A stretch of DNA of 64,000 nt from Stomorhina lunata (lineage: Eukaryota; Arthropoda; Insecta; Diptera; Rhiniidae). The stretch is taken from positions 79,355,995-79,419,994 of the forward strand of contig OW121743.1 in NCBI GenBank assembly GCA_933228675.1, given 5' to 3'. A program made the translations under genes and the position numbers. Below the pieces are notes generated by a model. It had not been told where the DNA came from, did not search any database, and saw nothing but the letters and a program-made list of their open reading frames with translations. Below, one piece after another: positions 31,201-43,104 of this stretch (the stretch's first letter is position 1; each line of letters starts with the position of its first letter).

Positions 31201-31895
31201 TTTAAACAAATTAATGTTTGTCTGTATGTATGTTCTTTATAGAATATTAAACTGTGAATTCGATCATGTTATGCTCTTTAGCGTAGATGTTGCGGATAAG
31301 CCGGTGAAAGTTTTTAAGTTGATAAGACTAATTACCGACAGATGGCGCCACTGAAAATTAGTAAAAAAATAATAAAATCGTAAACTGTACATTTGATCAT
31401 GCTATGATCTTTAGCAAAGTTGTAGCGCATGAGCCGGTGAAGGCTTTTTAGTTGGTATGAATAATTTCCGACAGATGGCGCTACTGAAACTTACTCAAAG
31501 TCAGTTTAATCGTAAGCTGTACATTTAATCATACTACAATCTTTAGCAAAGTTGTTGCACATGAGCAGACGAAGGTTTCTTAGTTGGTCTGAAGAAATTT
31601 CGACAGGTGGCGCCACTAAATTTGTTTTAGCAAAGTTGTTGCGCATGAGTCGACGGAGGTTTCTGTTGGTATGACCAATTTCCAAAATTATAAAAATGAG
31701 TTAAACTGTAAACTATGCAAACTATGCGTTGGTCGGACAAAATAAATAAAATAATTCAAAATTAACTGAATATTTGTACAATGTCTTTCCTCTAAATTTA
31801 TTTTAGTTCTTTATAAAATAAAATATATAAAAACTTTAAAGTTTGCCTCAAAATGCTTACCATAAAGCTCCGAGCAAGGCTCGGTCAACCAGGTA
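31201..31895 (+). mobile_element. Element with ~120-130-bp internal tandem repeats (copy 1)
   Basis: Starts AATGTTTGTCTGTATGTATG and ends GCTCCGAGCAAGGCTCGGTC AACCAGG. Between lie about four units containing TTTGATCATGCTATGATCTT, TTGTTGCGCATGAGC, GTTGGTATGACC and CGACAGATGGCGCCACTGAA. This layout (AT-rich 5' end, internal tandem repeats, CG-rich 3' end) resembles Helentron-derived non-autonomous elements. That classification is an inference. Confidence 0.6.
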
Positions 31896-31904
31896 CTTAC
31901 ATAT

Positions 31905-32640
31905 AAAAACAAGTAAGAAAACCTATAGTCGGTCAAGCCCGACTGCTAAGGTCAAATATGGTCAATACTAAGGCCAAATATGGACCAACAATTTAATAAG
32001 TTTTTCTTAAGTCTAAGAGACATACATACATATATACTATGTGTTATTTTTTTTTTCAAAATTTCGAGATTTAAGTATTTTTATGTCATTTACGGTTAAG
32101 GGCCTGATATGGGAGCTAGGATTAATTGTGGATCGATTGTTACCAAAATTCGGTTATTGGTTTTTATTTACAAAATATTTATCTGTGCAAAGTTTTAGTA
32201 ATAAAATGCATTTATCTTTAGATTTATATGCGTTTTTTGTGCTTTTATGGGTATTTAAACGACTTTTGAGAATGTGTCTTGTTTAGAAGTTATGGTCAAA
32301 TATGGACCGATTCCTACAAAATTAGGTACACTGATTAAGGTTATCATTAGCAATATTTATGCTGAATATTATTAAAATACAACTACATTTGTGGCTGTAA
32401 AGGCTGCAAAAAGTATAGGGATCATCCTTGGACTTTTGGAATTTAGATAAAGAGCGTACATGGATATGCAGCCATCCAGCCGGACGCGCATCGTTAAAAC
32501 AATTTAGGAAGTGATTCTGAGTCAATTGGTATAATAAAAGGTGGGTCTTAAACCAATATTTCTATGCGTTACAAACATCAGCATAAACCCAATATACCCT
32601 TTTCACCTATGATGGTGAAGGGTATAATAGGTAAAATTGT
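31905..32640 (+). mobile_element. DINE-like element, near full length
   Basis: AACAAGTAAGAAAACCTATA, then GTCGGTCAAGCCCGACTGCT through GGCCTGATATGGGAGCTAGG to AAAGGTGGGTCTTAAACC and CCTATGATGGTGAAGGGTAT. The GTCY core is reduced here. Confidence 0.7.
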
Positions 32641-33850
32641 GTTAAATTAAGAAACATATCACATAAATTTAGTCTCATAACTGGGTATAGTTTTACATTA
32701 ACAAGCTGTCAAATACTTTTCGTTGCGTTTTATATGTAGTTAGGATAAACCTGTTGATAATAATACGGCGGCTCCAAATATTTTGTTAGGAGTTCCTAAT
32801 GCATTTACCGTATATAAAGTCTGGACCTAACATTGATTGATAGCTATCTAATTTCAATGGTGCAATCTTTATATACTGAAAGTACCTCCAAATCTTTTTG
32901 ATTGTAGATTTAAATGAGGATGATATATGTATAAGAACTATAGCCAAATGTTAACCGATTGTCACAAAATTTATACACTGGCTGGTATTTATATAAAGCT
33001 TATTCCTGCAAAATTTAGTATCCATAGCTGTCATAGTTTACAATCTAATAGCTTTTAACTGGCCCTTGTTACATTTTTTTTGGTTTCCGGGAGTGGTTTT
33101 AGTATGAAAGCTATAGTCAAAAATGGACCGATTCCTATAAAATATGATATACTGACCAATAGTTGTATAAAACTTTTCTATTCTACATTTAGTCGTCATA
33201 ACTATTACAATTGATCAGCATTAATGTGAATCCCATTGCGGGGTTATATGGAAGCTCGAACTAAATGTAAACCGATTTCGACCATTTTCAATGCACAACT
33301 TTTTCAAGATATCGAAAATATTTTTGTAAAATTTTGTCCTTCGAGCTCTTTTTTAAGGCGCTATCGTGCTTTGATTTGACGGACAGACGGACAAAAACCC
33401 CCCTATCTTTTTGGTATTTTTGTGTTTCCGTAAGTCTTTATATGGGAGCTATGCTCAAATAGTGACCGATTGTGTGTATTTTAGGTGGAATTTAGGCTGT
33501 TTCCGTAAGTGTTTTGTATGGGAGCTATAGTTAAATGTGAACCGATTTATGCTGCCTAGTGCTTATGTAGAACTTCTATATACCAAATTTTATCATCATA
33601 GCTCTTATAATTTGTCATTTATTAGCTAATAAGCGGATGACCTACGCGAGGTTGTACGGGAGCTATGGTCAAATGTAAACCGATTTCGCTCGATTTCAAT
33701 ACCAACATTTTGCAAGATATGAAGAATATTTGTGTCAAATTTCAGTGACCTATACCTGGCAGGCAGACGGAAAGACAGACAGACAGACATCACTCAATCG
33801 TCTTAGAATTTTGAGCCAATATTAAGGAAATTATAAACGGAATGACAATC
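32641..33850. mobile_element. DINE-like material with repeated ATGGGAGCTA sub-units
   Basis: Tandem-like copies of a TATGGGAGCTATGGTCAAATG...AACCGATT sub-unit near 33105, 33245, 33440, 33515 and 33655. GACGGACAGACGGACA-type cores at 33380 and 33760 indicate at least two truncated or merged copies. 32641-32930 is less clear. Confidence 0.6.
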
Positions 33851-34174
33851 TCAATTTAGAAATTCGACTACCCGGAGGAAACAATGAATAATTAATTCGT
33901 TGTTTTGTATATTTAACTATAAAGAGACAAGAGAGAATGACGATGTTGCCAGCATTAACATATAAAATTGACTTGACGTATTCATTAGTTAAAGAACTGT
34001 TTTTGGATACTATTTTTTAACAATCGCTTGTCAGCCTTAAAGTATTTGGTAACTAACGTGTTCTTTAAGCAATATTTAAGATTTTTTTTAGCATAAGACC
34101 GTAAGTTTATAACCCGAGACAGAAACCAATGTTATCTACAGGGTTCTGTTATGTAGTTAACAAAGCTCTATTAG

Positions 34175-34795
34175 GAACCGAAAATATGGGGAATACACAA
34201 GGAACACAAATTCCCAGTGTGATTTAGTAGGAGTTAACAGTTTTCAAAAATATCAAATGTGAGATTATGCTAAGGGAGCATCGCAGATTCCCAGGACACA
34301 AGGGAACGTGTAAAGTAGCTGGAGATGTAGGAGTTATTGAGATTTTTAAAAAATTTAATAGATGAATGAGGTATCAGGATGTAATCAAAATATCTAAGAG
34401 ATCGAGTTGGTAGGAGTTATGAAGATTTTGTATAAATTTCATATACGGAAATATGCTAAAGGAGAATGCCAGATTCCTTGGAAACAAGGTAACGTGGACA
34501 GACAAATGAGTTATCGGGGAGTAGCTGAGGATGTTTTCTATGGGGATCCATAGTACAAATATCTAACAGAGCGTTTTGGTAGGAGTAATTGAGATTTTTT
34601 AAAAATTGTATATGTGGGATTATGATAAGGGGGATTCCAGATTCCTGGGAAACAAGTTAACGTGGGCGGACAAATAGGTCTCGGGAAGTAGATGGGGAAG
34701 TTTTCTATGATAATCAATAGTCAGAATGTCTAAAAGAGCGAGTTGGTAGAAGTTATTGAGATTTTTTTAAAATTTCATATGTGGGATTATGCTTG
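34175..34795. repeat. Tandem repeat of about 168 bp, roughly four copies
   Basis: Units begin TAGGAGTTATTGAGATTTTT at about 34328, 34410, 34578 and 34746. They contain GTGGGATTATGCTAAGGG, CCAGATTCCTGGGAAACAAG and ATGTCTAAAAGAGCGAGTTG. The 34410 and 34578 units are complete and 168 bp apart; the earlier ones are deleted internally. No reading frame of note. Confidence 0.75.
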
Positions 34796-34891
34796 AGTAG
34801 CGCGTTAAAATAATAGTTTACTATGAAAAAATAAAAATAAATTTGAAATTAAAAAAAAAAAAATAATTTTTAAATTAATCATCATTATTTC

Positions 34892-35138
34892 TGTGGCTTG
34901 GTGCTAAAAGGGCCAATGTCAAAAAAGTAGTTTTGAGAAAATTTGATTTAAAGTATTTATTTTTCATATAAATTCATAGTAACATACTTCAGAAAAAAAA
35001 ACTTTATAAATCTGTCCTTAGTTAAGTTAGAAATTAGCTGTTGGAGTCAAATAAAAGAGGGTAAAGAAGAAAATATAATGCAATGATTAACTCAAAACAG
35101 CAAAAAATTTACATTGGCCCTTTTAGCGCCAAGCCACA
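34892..35138. mobile_element. Complete MITE, TGTGGCTTGGTGCTAAAAGG TIR
   Basis: 247 bp with inverted ends TGTGGCTTGGTGCTAAAAGG and CCTTTTAGCGCCAAGCCACA, extending inward to GGCCAATGT / ACATTGGCC. A truncated relative lies at 14230-14465 in an intron. No coding capacity. The flanks TATTTC and TATTTA may be a decayed target duplication. Confidence 0.85.
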
Positions 35139-35204
35139 TATTTATAATTAAGTATTTCCTAAACTATTGAAAAAAAGTTTAAAAAAACTTTTATCAGGAC
35201 GATA

Positions 35205-35600
35205 ATACTTTATTATACACTTTACATAGATAGTCAGTTGTGCGGACAGACAGACGTCGATAAATGTAGGCGTTCGCACCAGAATATTAAATCAAATCGC
35301 AAATCACAAAATTGTTTTAAAAAATGATTGACGCACTAAAACGTACAATATTTATAAAAGTTGATTTTTTATAAAAAAAATTGTACTTAATAGTATGACC
35401 TTTTCTATCGATTTATAGTGAACAAAATGTTTTCGCAATTAAATCAAAATGATTTATGATGTAATTGTTACGTTTTGGTGCGAACGTCTACAAATTTACT
35501 TAAAAAGTGATTCCTAGAGTATAAGATCAATACTTTTATGTATTTTATACATCCGTACAAACTTATAATACGAGTACCCTTTTCAACAATGATGGTTCTT
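35205..35600 (+). mobile_element. DINE-like fragment split by a MITE
   Basis: The GCGGACAGACAGACGTCGATAA core is separated from its normal continuation (TTTACTTAAAAAGTGATTCC, then ATACGAGTACCCTTTTCAAC) by the insertion at 35265-35492. The family order otherwise matches 17875-18060. Confidence 0.65.
35265..35492. mobile_element. MITE nested in a DINE-like repeat, TGTAGGCGTTCGCACCA TIR
   Basis: 228 bp with inverted ends TGTAGGCGTTCGCACCA and TGGTGCGAACGTCTACA (16 of 17 match). It interrupts a dispersed repeat, so the empty site can be inferred. AAA on both sides is consistent with a short target duplication. No ORF. Confidence 0.8.
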
Positions 35601-36875
35601 AAATAGTTCATATCAGAGGCTATAACAAAAGTTTAATTTTGTTGCCTAATGTAATTATCAAAACTTGATTGTTAACTCAACTATAGTCGAGGCTACTAAC
35701 TTCTAAAGGGGGCTGTTGAAGTAAACTTTATTAAAATCATGATTATTGTGGCTTGACAAGAGTAAAGGTATAACCATGAGAAGTTAAATAAAATTTCAAA
35801 ATTATTTTAATCAAAATTCAATTATTATAGCCTTAAACTAAAGATAATATAAAATAAAGATGGATGGAGTGCAATCCATATATTAAAGTGTATAAAGAAC
35901 AATGAAAAACATATAAACGCATAAACAAACGTACATTTCATGAGCACGTGTATGTGCCTTAGCTTTCTCTCATTAGATAATCGTCACCATTACATAGTTG
36001 TTTCCGAATTAGGATAAAAGTGGAATTTTTGGGATTTTTCAAAACGACCATACGTCAAATCAATGTATGGAAGTGCGACATCATTGTATTGTGGATTCCT
36101 TGCTTAAAAGTTATTTATACAAAAACGTTAAATAATATTTTGTACTCAAGAATTCCTTAAATAAACTTCTCAAACCGTTTGAAATCTACTAAGCTCTACA
36201 GTTTTTTATTAAATATTTCACAATTTTATAAATAAATATTAATAAAAATGTTGTTTAAAGTATATGAACATTCTGTAGTCTTTTTTGTAGCTATTGGTTA
36301 TAAAGCAAATATTTTCCATTTCAATGCATCAGACAGATTTTACCCTACCAGCTTTTGCCTTACACATCCAGGGAAATGATACATATTATAAAATGTATGT
36401 AACAAACTTCTACTAACTCTTACTAACCAAGTATACGAGTAAGTGAATGTGTTATCTGTGTAAGTTAATGCTACTAAAATTTAATTAAACGTGAAAAATA
36501 TGTTTTCGTCTGCAGAGGAATTTATTTTTATTGGGTACTTTTTTTTTCTATTTAACAGTCATTACTTTGACACGTGCTATGAAGTTCGTGTGTATTTTTT
36601 TCGCAAATAATTTTTTCATATCTTTTAATAAAAAAAAAATATGTCAAACTTTATTTAATTTCCGTTTTAAAATAAATTTTGTTAAAAAGGAGCTGAAATG
36701 TAGTTGGTCAAATGTTTTAATGAAACTGTTTGTGAGGAAATTGAAAAGGGGGATGTTAAAGGCAGCAGGTGTTTTCCTTTGATGGGAAAATTGGCTAACT
36801 TTAATGGTGACTATAAAAATTTGTGGTTTAATATTTTATAACTGATAACCAAAACAAAAAAAAAAAAAAAAAATC
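35601..36875. other. Intergenic, no gene recognised
   Basis: Unique-looking AT-rich DNA. The frame at 36531-36782 is Phe/Lys-rich, with no domain. A poly(A)/poly(T) stretch lies at about 36855-36873. Confidence 0.5.
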
Positions 36876-36960
36876 GCCTGCAGAGTTGCCGTTTTTTATA
36901 CTCTTAACTAAAATGGGTATTTTTTCAATGTGTAGTTCTGATGTTTTAACAAGAAAAGTT
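36876..36960 (+). mobile_element. Array-boundary module (CAGAGTTGCCG), copy 2
   Basis: CAGAGTTGCCGTTTTTTATA, then AAAATGGGTATTTTT and CAATGTGTAGTTCTGATG, running into a reverse type C array exactly as at 27083. Confidence 0.7.
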
Positions 36961-39150
36961 TTCTACTTCATTTTTTTTAAATATTTTAATAAAAAATTCT
37001 TTTATAGAATTTTTTTACGAAAAATTTTTGTATAGAAATTTTTTTATCAAAAATTTTTGTATAGAAAATTTTTTATCCAAAATTTTTGTATAAAAAATTT
37101 TTGTATAAAATATTTTTTATCCAAAATTTTTTGTATAAAAAAATTTTTCTTATAGAAAAATTTGTTATAGAAAATTGTTCTATAGAAATTTTTTTATTAA
37201 CAATTTGTTGTAGAATTTTTTTCAAAAATAACAAAATTCTCGTGATGTAAATATTATTCAAAAAGAAAAAGTATTCACATTTGATCCCAAATCTGTTACA
37301 TTTATTTATTAATGTAACAGACAAATTTATTGATAAAAAGCCATAAAATGTTTGCGGAGAAACCAAAATTTCACGACGTGTTTCGATGGTTTGTTAGGCC
37401 ATCTCTCATCTCAGGAGGAGTATCCTCAATTAGACAGACAGAAAACCTCGAATTATGACTTATTTTACAAACAAAATCTTTACGAATTATGTTTATAAAC
37501 CATAAGTAAAAGCGTAGATTATCGACTGAAACCAACATTTCTCGACGCCTTTCGATGGTTGGTTAGGCCATCTCTTTAGGAGGAGTATCCCCAATTTTAG
37601 ACAGATCGGAAACCTCGAATTATGACTTATTTTACAAACAAAATCTTTACGAATTATGTTTATAAACCATAAGTAAAGGCGTAGATTATCGACTGAAACA
37701 TTTTGTGTCTTTTTATCAATAAATTTGTCTGATATAAATAAATGTAACAGATTTGGGATCAAATGCGAATACTTTTTCTTTTTGGAAATTTTTTTTTATC
37801 AAAAATTTTTCTATAGAAATTTTTTTTTTATCCATAATTTTTCTATACAAATTTTTTTATCAAAAATTTTTCTTTCGGAAATTTTTATTAAAAATTTTTC
37901 TATAGAAAATTATATTATCAAAAATTTTTCTGCAGATTTTTTTTATGAAAAATTTTTCTATAGAGAACATTTTTTTTCCAAAATTTTTTCTATAGAGAAT
38001 TTTTTAATCAGAAATTTTTCTATAGGAAATTTTCTTATCCCTAATTTTTCTATAGAATAATTTTGATAAAAAATTTTTCTTTAGAAAATTTGTTTATTAA
38101 AATTTTTATATAAAAAAAATTTTTATCAAAAATTTTTGTATAGAAATTTTTTCTATCCAAAATTTTTGTATAGAAAATTTTTTTACCCAAAATTTAATTT
38201 ATCAAAAATTTATCTATAGAGAAATTTGTATCTATAATTTTTCTACAGAAAAATTTTTTATTAAAATTTTTTCCATAGAAATTTATTTTTTTCCATAATT
38301 TTTTTCTATAGAAATTTTTTTTCCAAAATTTTACTCTGTAAATTTTTCCAAAGAAATTTTTTTATCAACCATTTTTTTTTAATAGAAAATTTTTTTATCG
38401 AAAATTTATTAGAAAATTTTCTACCGAAAAATATTACTATCGAAAATTTTTCTATACAAATTTTTTTATCAAAAATGTTTCTTTAGAAAATTTTTTTATA
38501 GAAACTTTTGCTGTAGAATTTTTTTTTATCAAAAATTTTTCTATAGAAATGTAAATTAATTTTTCTATTTCCATTAAATTTTGTTAACAGAAAATTTTTT
38601 TATCAAAAATTTTTGTATAGAAAATTTGTTTATCAAAAATTTTTTAACAGAAAATTTTTATCAAAAATTTATTAAAAATTTTTCTATAAAAATTTTTTTA
38701 TCAAACATTTTAGTATAGAAAATTTTTTTACCCAAAATTTTTGTATAGAAAGTTGTTTTACCAAAAATTTTTCTATAGAAAATTTTTTATTAAAAATGTT
38801 TCTATAGAAAATTCTTTTTTAAAACATTTTTCTATGAAAACTTTTTTATCAAACAAATTTCTATAGAAATTTTTTTGTCCATAATTTTTCTACAGAAAAT
38901 TTTTTTATCCAAAATTTTTCTATAAAACATTTTTTATCCAAAAATTTTCTATAGAAAATATTTTATCCAAAATTTTTCTATAGAAAATTTTTTATCCAAA
39001 ATTTTACTCTGGAAATTTTTCTATAGAATTTTTTTATTTAACATGTAGCTATAGAATTTTTTTTTGCCAAAAATTTATTAGAAAATTTTTCTATAGAAAA
39101 ATTTTTTCATGGAAAATTTTTCTTTAGATAAAAATGTTCATCGATTATTT
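36961..39150. repeat. Type C array, reverse orientation, with nested palindrome-core element
   Basis: Monomers of the TTTTTTATCAAAAATTTTTCTATAGAAAA type, many with ATCCAAAATTTTTGTATAG variants. Interrupted at 37255-37780 by the foldback-core element. Ends around 39150 in unique DNA. Confidence 0.9.
37255..37780. mobile_element. Second foldback-core element, with internal ~167-bp duplication
   Basis: Starts TTCAAAAAGAAAAAGTATTC and TTTGATCCCAAATCTGTTAC and ends with their reverse complement (ATTTGGGATCAAATGCGAAT). The middle holds two direct copies of a ~167-bp block: the landmark CGAATTATGACTTATTTTAC is at 37449 and 37616. The element is thus an inverted-repeat relative of 10732-11194 in which one arm segment has been duplicated. 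Flanked by type C array on both sides. Confidence 0.8.
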
Positions 39151-40009
39151 TTGATAGAAAAATCTTTTTGACCCTGGATTGAGTGTTGGCTATATTGTGA
39201 GATTTTCACTGCGCATTTTATAATACCCTTCTAAGCTTAACGCAAATTTTTGGCTTGTTGGGTTGCCCTAATTATACCTAGTTTCACCCATAAATATTTT
39301 TATTGCAAATTTAATAACTTAGTTTGTTTTTTTATCTCTTAGTTTTATATTAATTGTTACTTTTTCAATGTGACAATTTGACATTATGCCATTGTTTGTC
39401 TCTGTATCTTCCTGAATGTCTCTAACAGATACATTATCTTTATTTTGCAAAAGGAAACATTTTGTTTTGTGTCTTGTTAACTTCGCTCGTGTCATGAACT
39501 TTTCGCATACAAACTTAATAACATTGACAGAAGTTGACACATATTGTTTAAATGTCATCTAGTGTCAAATAAAAATACATATTCTACAGAATGTAAAAAA
39601 ACTAAGGTAAGGGTGTCTGCGAAATAAAAAAAATATAATATATATTAATAAATATGATTACAGGCTATTTATGAAAAATATATTTAAGGATCACCCTAAC
39701 TTATTAATTTTTTATTGCATTCGAGATAAACTTGCAAATTGTTTGGAAAATTTTAAATTGTCATTGTAACAGGCAACAATTGACGTTGTCATTAAATATT
39801 ACCGATAACAGTCATCGGTAATATTTGTACAAATTATCACAAGTTGTTTTGTCTAAATCAATGACATGCCGACAAATTAATTAGTTAAATGCCTTAACGA
39901 CTTACATTTATTAAGATCAATTTTAATAAATGTTTTAAATTAATTAAATTAATATCATAATTAGAATCTAGGCTAATGTAGTAAAATACTCGGGTTTAAT
40001 CAAAAGCCT
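39151..40009. other. Spacer between two type C arrays
   Basis: No credible gene. The minus-strand frame at 39319-39558 has a C-x(10)-H-x(3)-C-like spacing, but it is lone and probably chance. A small perfect hairpin (ATTACCGAT / ATCGGTAAT) sits at about 39799-39823. Confidence 0.45.
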
Positions 40010-41665
40010 TAAGTATAGAAAAATTTTTGATAAAACAAATTTCATAAAAGGTTTTCAATGGAAAAATTTCTATAGGAAAATTTTTAATAACCAATTCTCT
40101 ATAGACAAATTTAAAATAAAAAAAAAATTCTGTAGAAAAATTTTTCACAAAAATATTTTCTATAGAAAAATTTTTGAGAAAAAAATTTTCTATAGAAAAA
40201 TCTTCGAAAAAAATTTTCTATAAAAAATACTTGATAAAAAAAATTTTCAATAGAAAAAATGTTTATAAGGGTTTTTCAATAGAAATATTTTTGATTAAAA
40301 AAATTTTCTTTAGAAACATTTTTGATTATAAAATTTTCTATAAAAAATTTTTGATAACAAAATTTCTATAGAAAAATTTTTGATAAAAAAAAATTCTATA
40401 AAAAATATTTGATAAAAAAAATTTTCTATAGAAACAATTTTCATAAGGGTTTTCCAATAGAAATATTTTTGATAAACAAATTTTCTATAGAAAAATTTTT
40501 GATAAAAAAATTTTCGATAGAAAAATTTTTGATTATAAAATTTTCTATAGAAAATTTTTTGATAAAAAAAATTTCTATAAAAAATATTTGATAAAAACAA
40601 TTTTCTATAGAAAAAATGTTCATACAGATTTTTCAATAGAAATTTTTTTGATAACAAATTTTCTATAGAAAAATTGTTGATAAAAAAAATTTTCTATAGA
40701 AAAATTTTTGATAAAAAAATTTTTATTTTGATTTTAAAATTTTCTATAGAAAATTTTTGATAAAAAAAATTTTTTCTATACAAAAATTTTTGATAAAAAA
40801 AATTTTTGATAAAAAAAATTGTCTTTAGAAAAAATTTTCGTTTTTCAATAGAAATATTTTTGTTAAAAAATTTTCTATAGAAAACTTTTTGATTAAAAAA
40901 TTTCTATAGAAACATTTTTGATTATAAAATTTTCTATAGAAACATTTTTGAAAAAAAAAAATTGTATAAAAAATATTTGATAAAAAAAAATTCTATGCAA
41001 AAAATATTCATAAGGATTTTTCAATACAAATATTTTTGATAAAAGCTTTTCTATAGAAAAATTGTTGAGAAAAAAATTTTCTATAGAAAAATTTTTGATA
41101 AAAAAATTTTATAGAAAAAAAAATTTTTATTGATTTTAAAATTTTCTATAGAAAATTTTTGATAAAAAAAAAAATTTTCTATACAAAAATTTTTGATAAA
41201 AAAAATTTTCTATAGAAAAAATTTCCGTTTTTCAATAGAAATATTTTTGTTAAAAAATTTTCTATAGAAAAATTTTTGATAAAAAAATTTCTATAGAAAC
41301 ATTTTTGATTATTAAATTTTCTATAGAAACATTTCTGATAAAAAAATTTCTATAGAAAAACATTTGATAAAAAAATGTCTATAGACAAATTTTTTACAAA
41401 AAAATTTTCTATAGAAAAAGTTTTGATAAAAAAATTTTCTATAGAAAAATTTTTGATAAAAAAATTTTCAACAGAAAAATTTTTAATAAAAAAATTTTCC
41501 ATAGAAAAATTTTTAATAAAAAAATTTTCCATAGAAAAATTTTTGATAAAAAATTTACTATAAAAAAATTTTTGATAAAAAATTTTCTATAAAAAAAATT
41601 TTTGAGAAAAAAATTTTCTATAGAAAAATTTTTTATAAAAAATTTTCTCTACAAAAGTTGTTCGG
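40010..41665. repeat. Type C array, forward orientation
   Basis: 30-bp monomers of the TTTTCTATAGAAAAATTTTTGATAAAAAAA type. Blocks with ATTCATAAGGGTTTTTCAAT recur at about 40262, 40441, 40620 and 41010, giving an irregular higher-order unit of about 180 bp in the first part. Cleanest monomers are at 41400-41560. Confidence 0.9.
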
Positions 41666-42120
41666 GGAAGAAGCACTGCGAAGCATATTTCTTCTGCAGA
41701 ATTGGTCAAGTGGCCCTTGTTTGGCTTGGCAATAAACTTTTTAAAATTGAAAAAAATGCTTATTAATTCTAAGTGGCACACGACCGCTTGTTTGCCGAAA
41801 GTTTTAGGAAAATTTTCTAAAACTTACTCCTAAAGACATATTATAATGACAATGCTAGCTCTAACACATCTTGTCAAACAAGTGAACTTTTTGTAATAAA
41901 TAATTCCTATTCAAATTATTAATTAAAAGCATTAACACGCCGTCGATGTAAAATAAATAAAATTGCCTGTTTAAGAAAAAGCTTATATAGTAAGGCTATC
42001 TAACAACAGATGTCGCAACTTCAATTTGCATGATATGACGTGCAATTACAGTGCGGAATAATTTAAAGTCTTATCTTAAATTCACTACCTTTAACCTTTT
42101 TATAACAATTGAATTTAGCA
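41666..42120. other. Spacer, nothing recognised
   Basis: Somewhat GC-richer right after the array (41670-41810), without a protein-like frame. No terminal repeat recognised. Confidence 0.4.
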
Positions 42121-42121
42121 T

Positions 42122-42379
42122 TTGCTGCCGTGTTACTTTTCTTACAAGAAAATTAAAAAAGTTGTTCGTGGTTGTTGTGCTGCTGAAGGGGTCAAGTGGT
42201 CACCGTTTAGCTCGAGCACCGTAAAACCGTCAATTCTTAGTTGCGTCCGAAGACGAATTATTTTTCGCAATCATGACAATGCAAGCAAATTGATAGCTCA
42301 TCGTCTGTATATTCTTGACTTGGCATCCAATGACTTAAGGAACACGAAGATCAATTGTTCTTCTTGTTTCCAAATTTAA
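42122..42379 (+). pseudogene. Mariner (irritans-like) transposase remnant
   Basis: The 85-codon frame contains RRRIIFRNHDNASKLIAHRL followed by YILDLASNDLRN. In mariner transposases the block RRIIL.HDNAS.HTAH holds the second catalytic Asp and the block YSPDLAPNDFFLF the third (D,D34D). Here the stretch between them is shortened to about half, the YSP is lost and the frame stops soon after, so the protein is dead. Only this internal piece remains; no 28-30-bp mariner TIRs were found. It adjoins DINE-like DNA. Motif match made by eye. Confidence 0.5.
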
Positions 42380-42389
42380 GAGCTGCAAT

Positions 42390-43090
42390 GAACCAGCTGA
42401 CCAAATTGCCAGCAAATCGGTCGACATTTGACCCTTTTTCCCATATCAGGACCAATGACGGAAATAACTTAAATATATACGACTTGAGAACAGTTTTGTG
42501 AAATGATAAAATTTATTAAACGTGTATTTGAAATTATGCAAGAAAAAAAGGCATTTGACCTCTGGGGTGAAGGGTATCATATGACCGGCTTACCGACTTT
42601 AACACTTTTTATACCCATAGGTGGAAAGGGTATTATAAGGTTGTAATGTAACGCATGGAAATATTTGTCATAGACCCACCTTTTAGTATACCAATAGGCT
42701 TAGAATCACTTTTTGAGTCGATTTAGCGATGTCCGTCCGTCTGGCTGGACGGCTGGACACCCATGTAAACCTTGTAATTAAAGTACAGGTCGAAATTCTA
42801 AAGATAATTTGATGAAATTTGGCACAGATCATTTTTTTGATAGTGGCACCAGGGCTATTGAAATTGGTCAAAATCGGTTCATTATTTATGGTACCTCCCA
42901 TAGGTCTTACTTCCCGAAATTGATATTTTAGCCACAAAATCTTTGTGATATGATGGCAAAATTTAGCAAATATTTGTCTTTATACAGGAAAAATAACACC
43001 TTTGACCTTAGTGGTAAAGGGTATCGTATGGTCGGGCTTGACCGACTATAGCACTTTCTTACTTTTCTTTACTTGTTTTTGGTGAAATTT
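42390..43090 (-). mobile_element. DINE-like elements, reverse orientation
   Basis: The reverse strand has the family order. AACAAGTAAAGAAAAGTAAG (near 43075), GTCGGTCAAGCCCGACCATA (43050-43020) and GACGGACGGACATCGC (near 42740) lead to the CCTTTCCACCTATGGGTAT end (near 42615). 42390-42600 is a second, truncated copy with the CAAATCGGTCGACATTTGAC and CGTCATTGG landmarks. Confidence 0.7.
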
Positions 43091-43104
43091 ATGCAAACTT
43101 TTTT

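Noticed and set aside
39319..39558. Possible zinc-finger-like protein (CEKFMTRAKLTRHKTKC)
   Set aside because: A single C-H-C spacing, no second finger, AT-rich and unsupported by splice sites or neighbours.
40310..40657. 115-aa minus-strand frame in a type C array
   Set aside because: Same artefact; overlaps equally long frames on the other strand.
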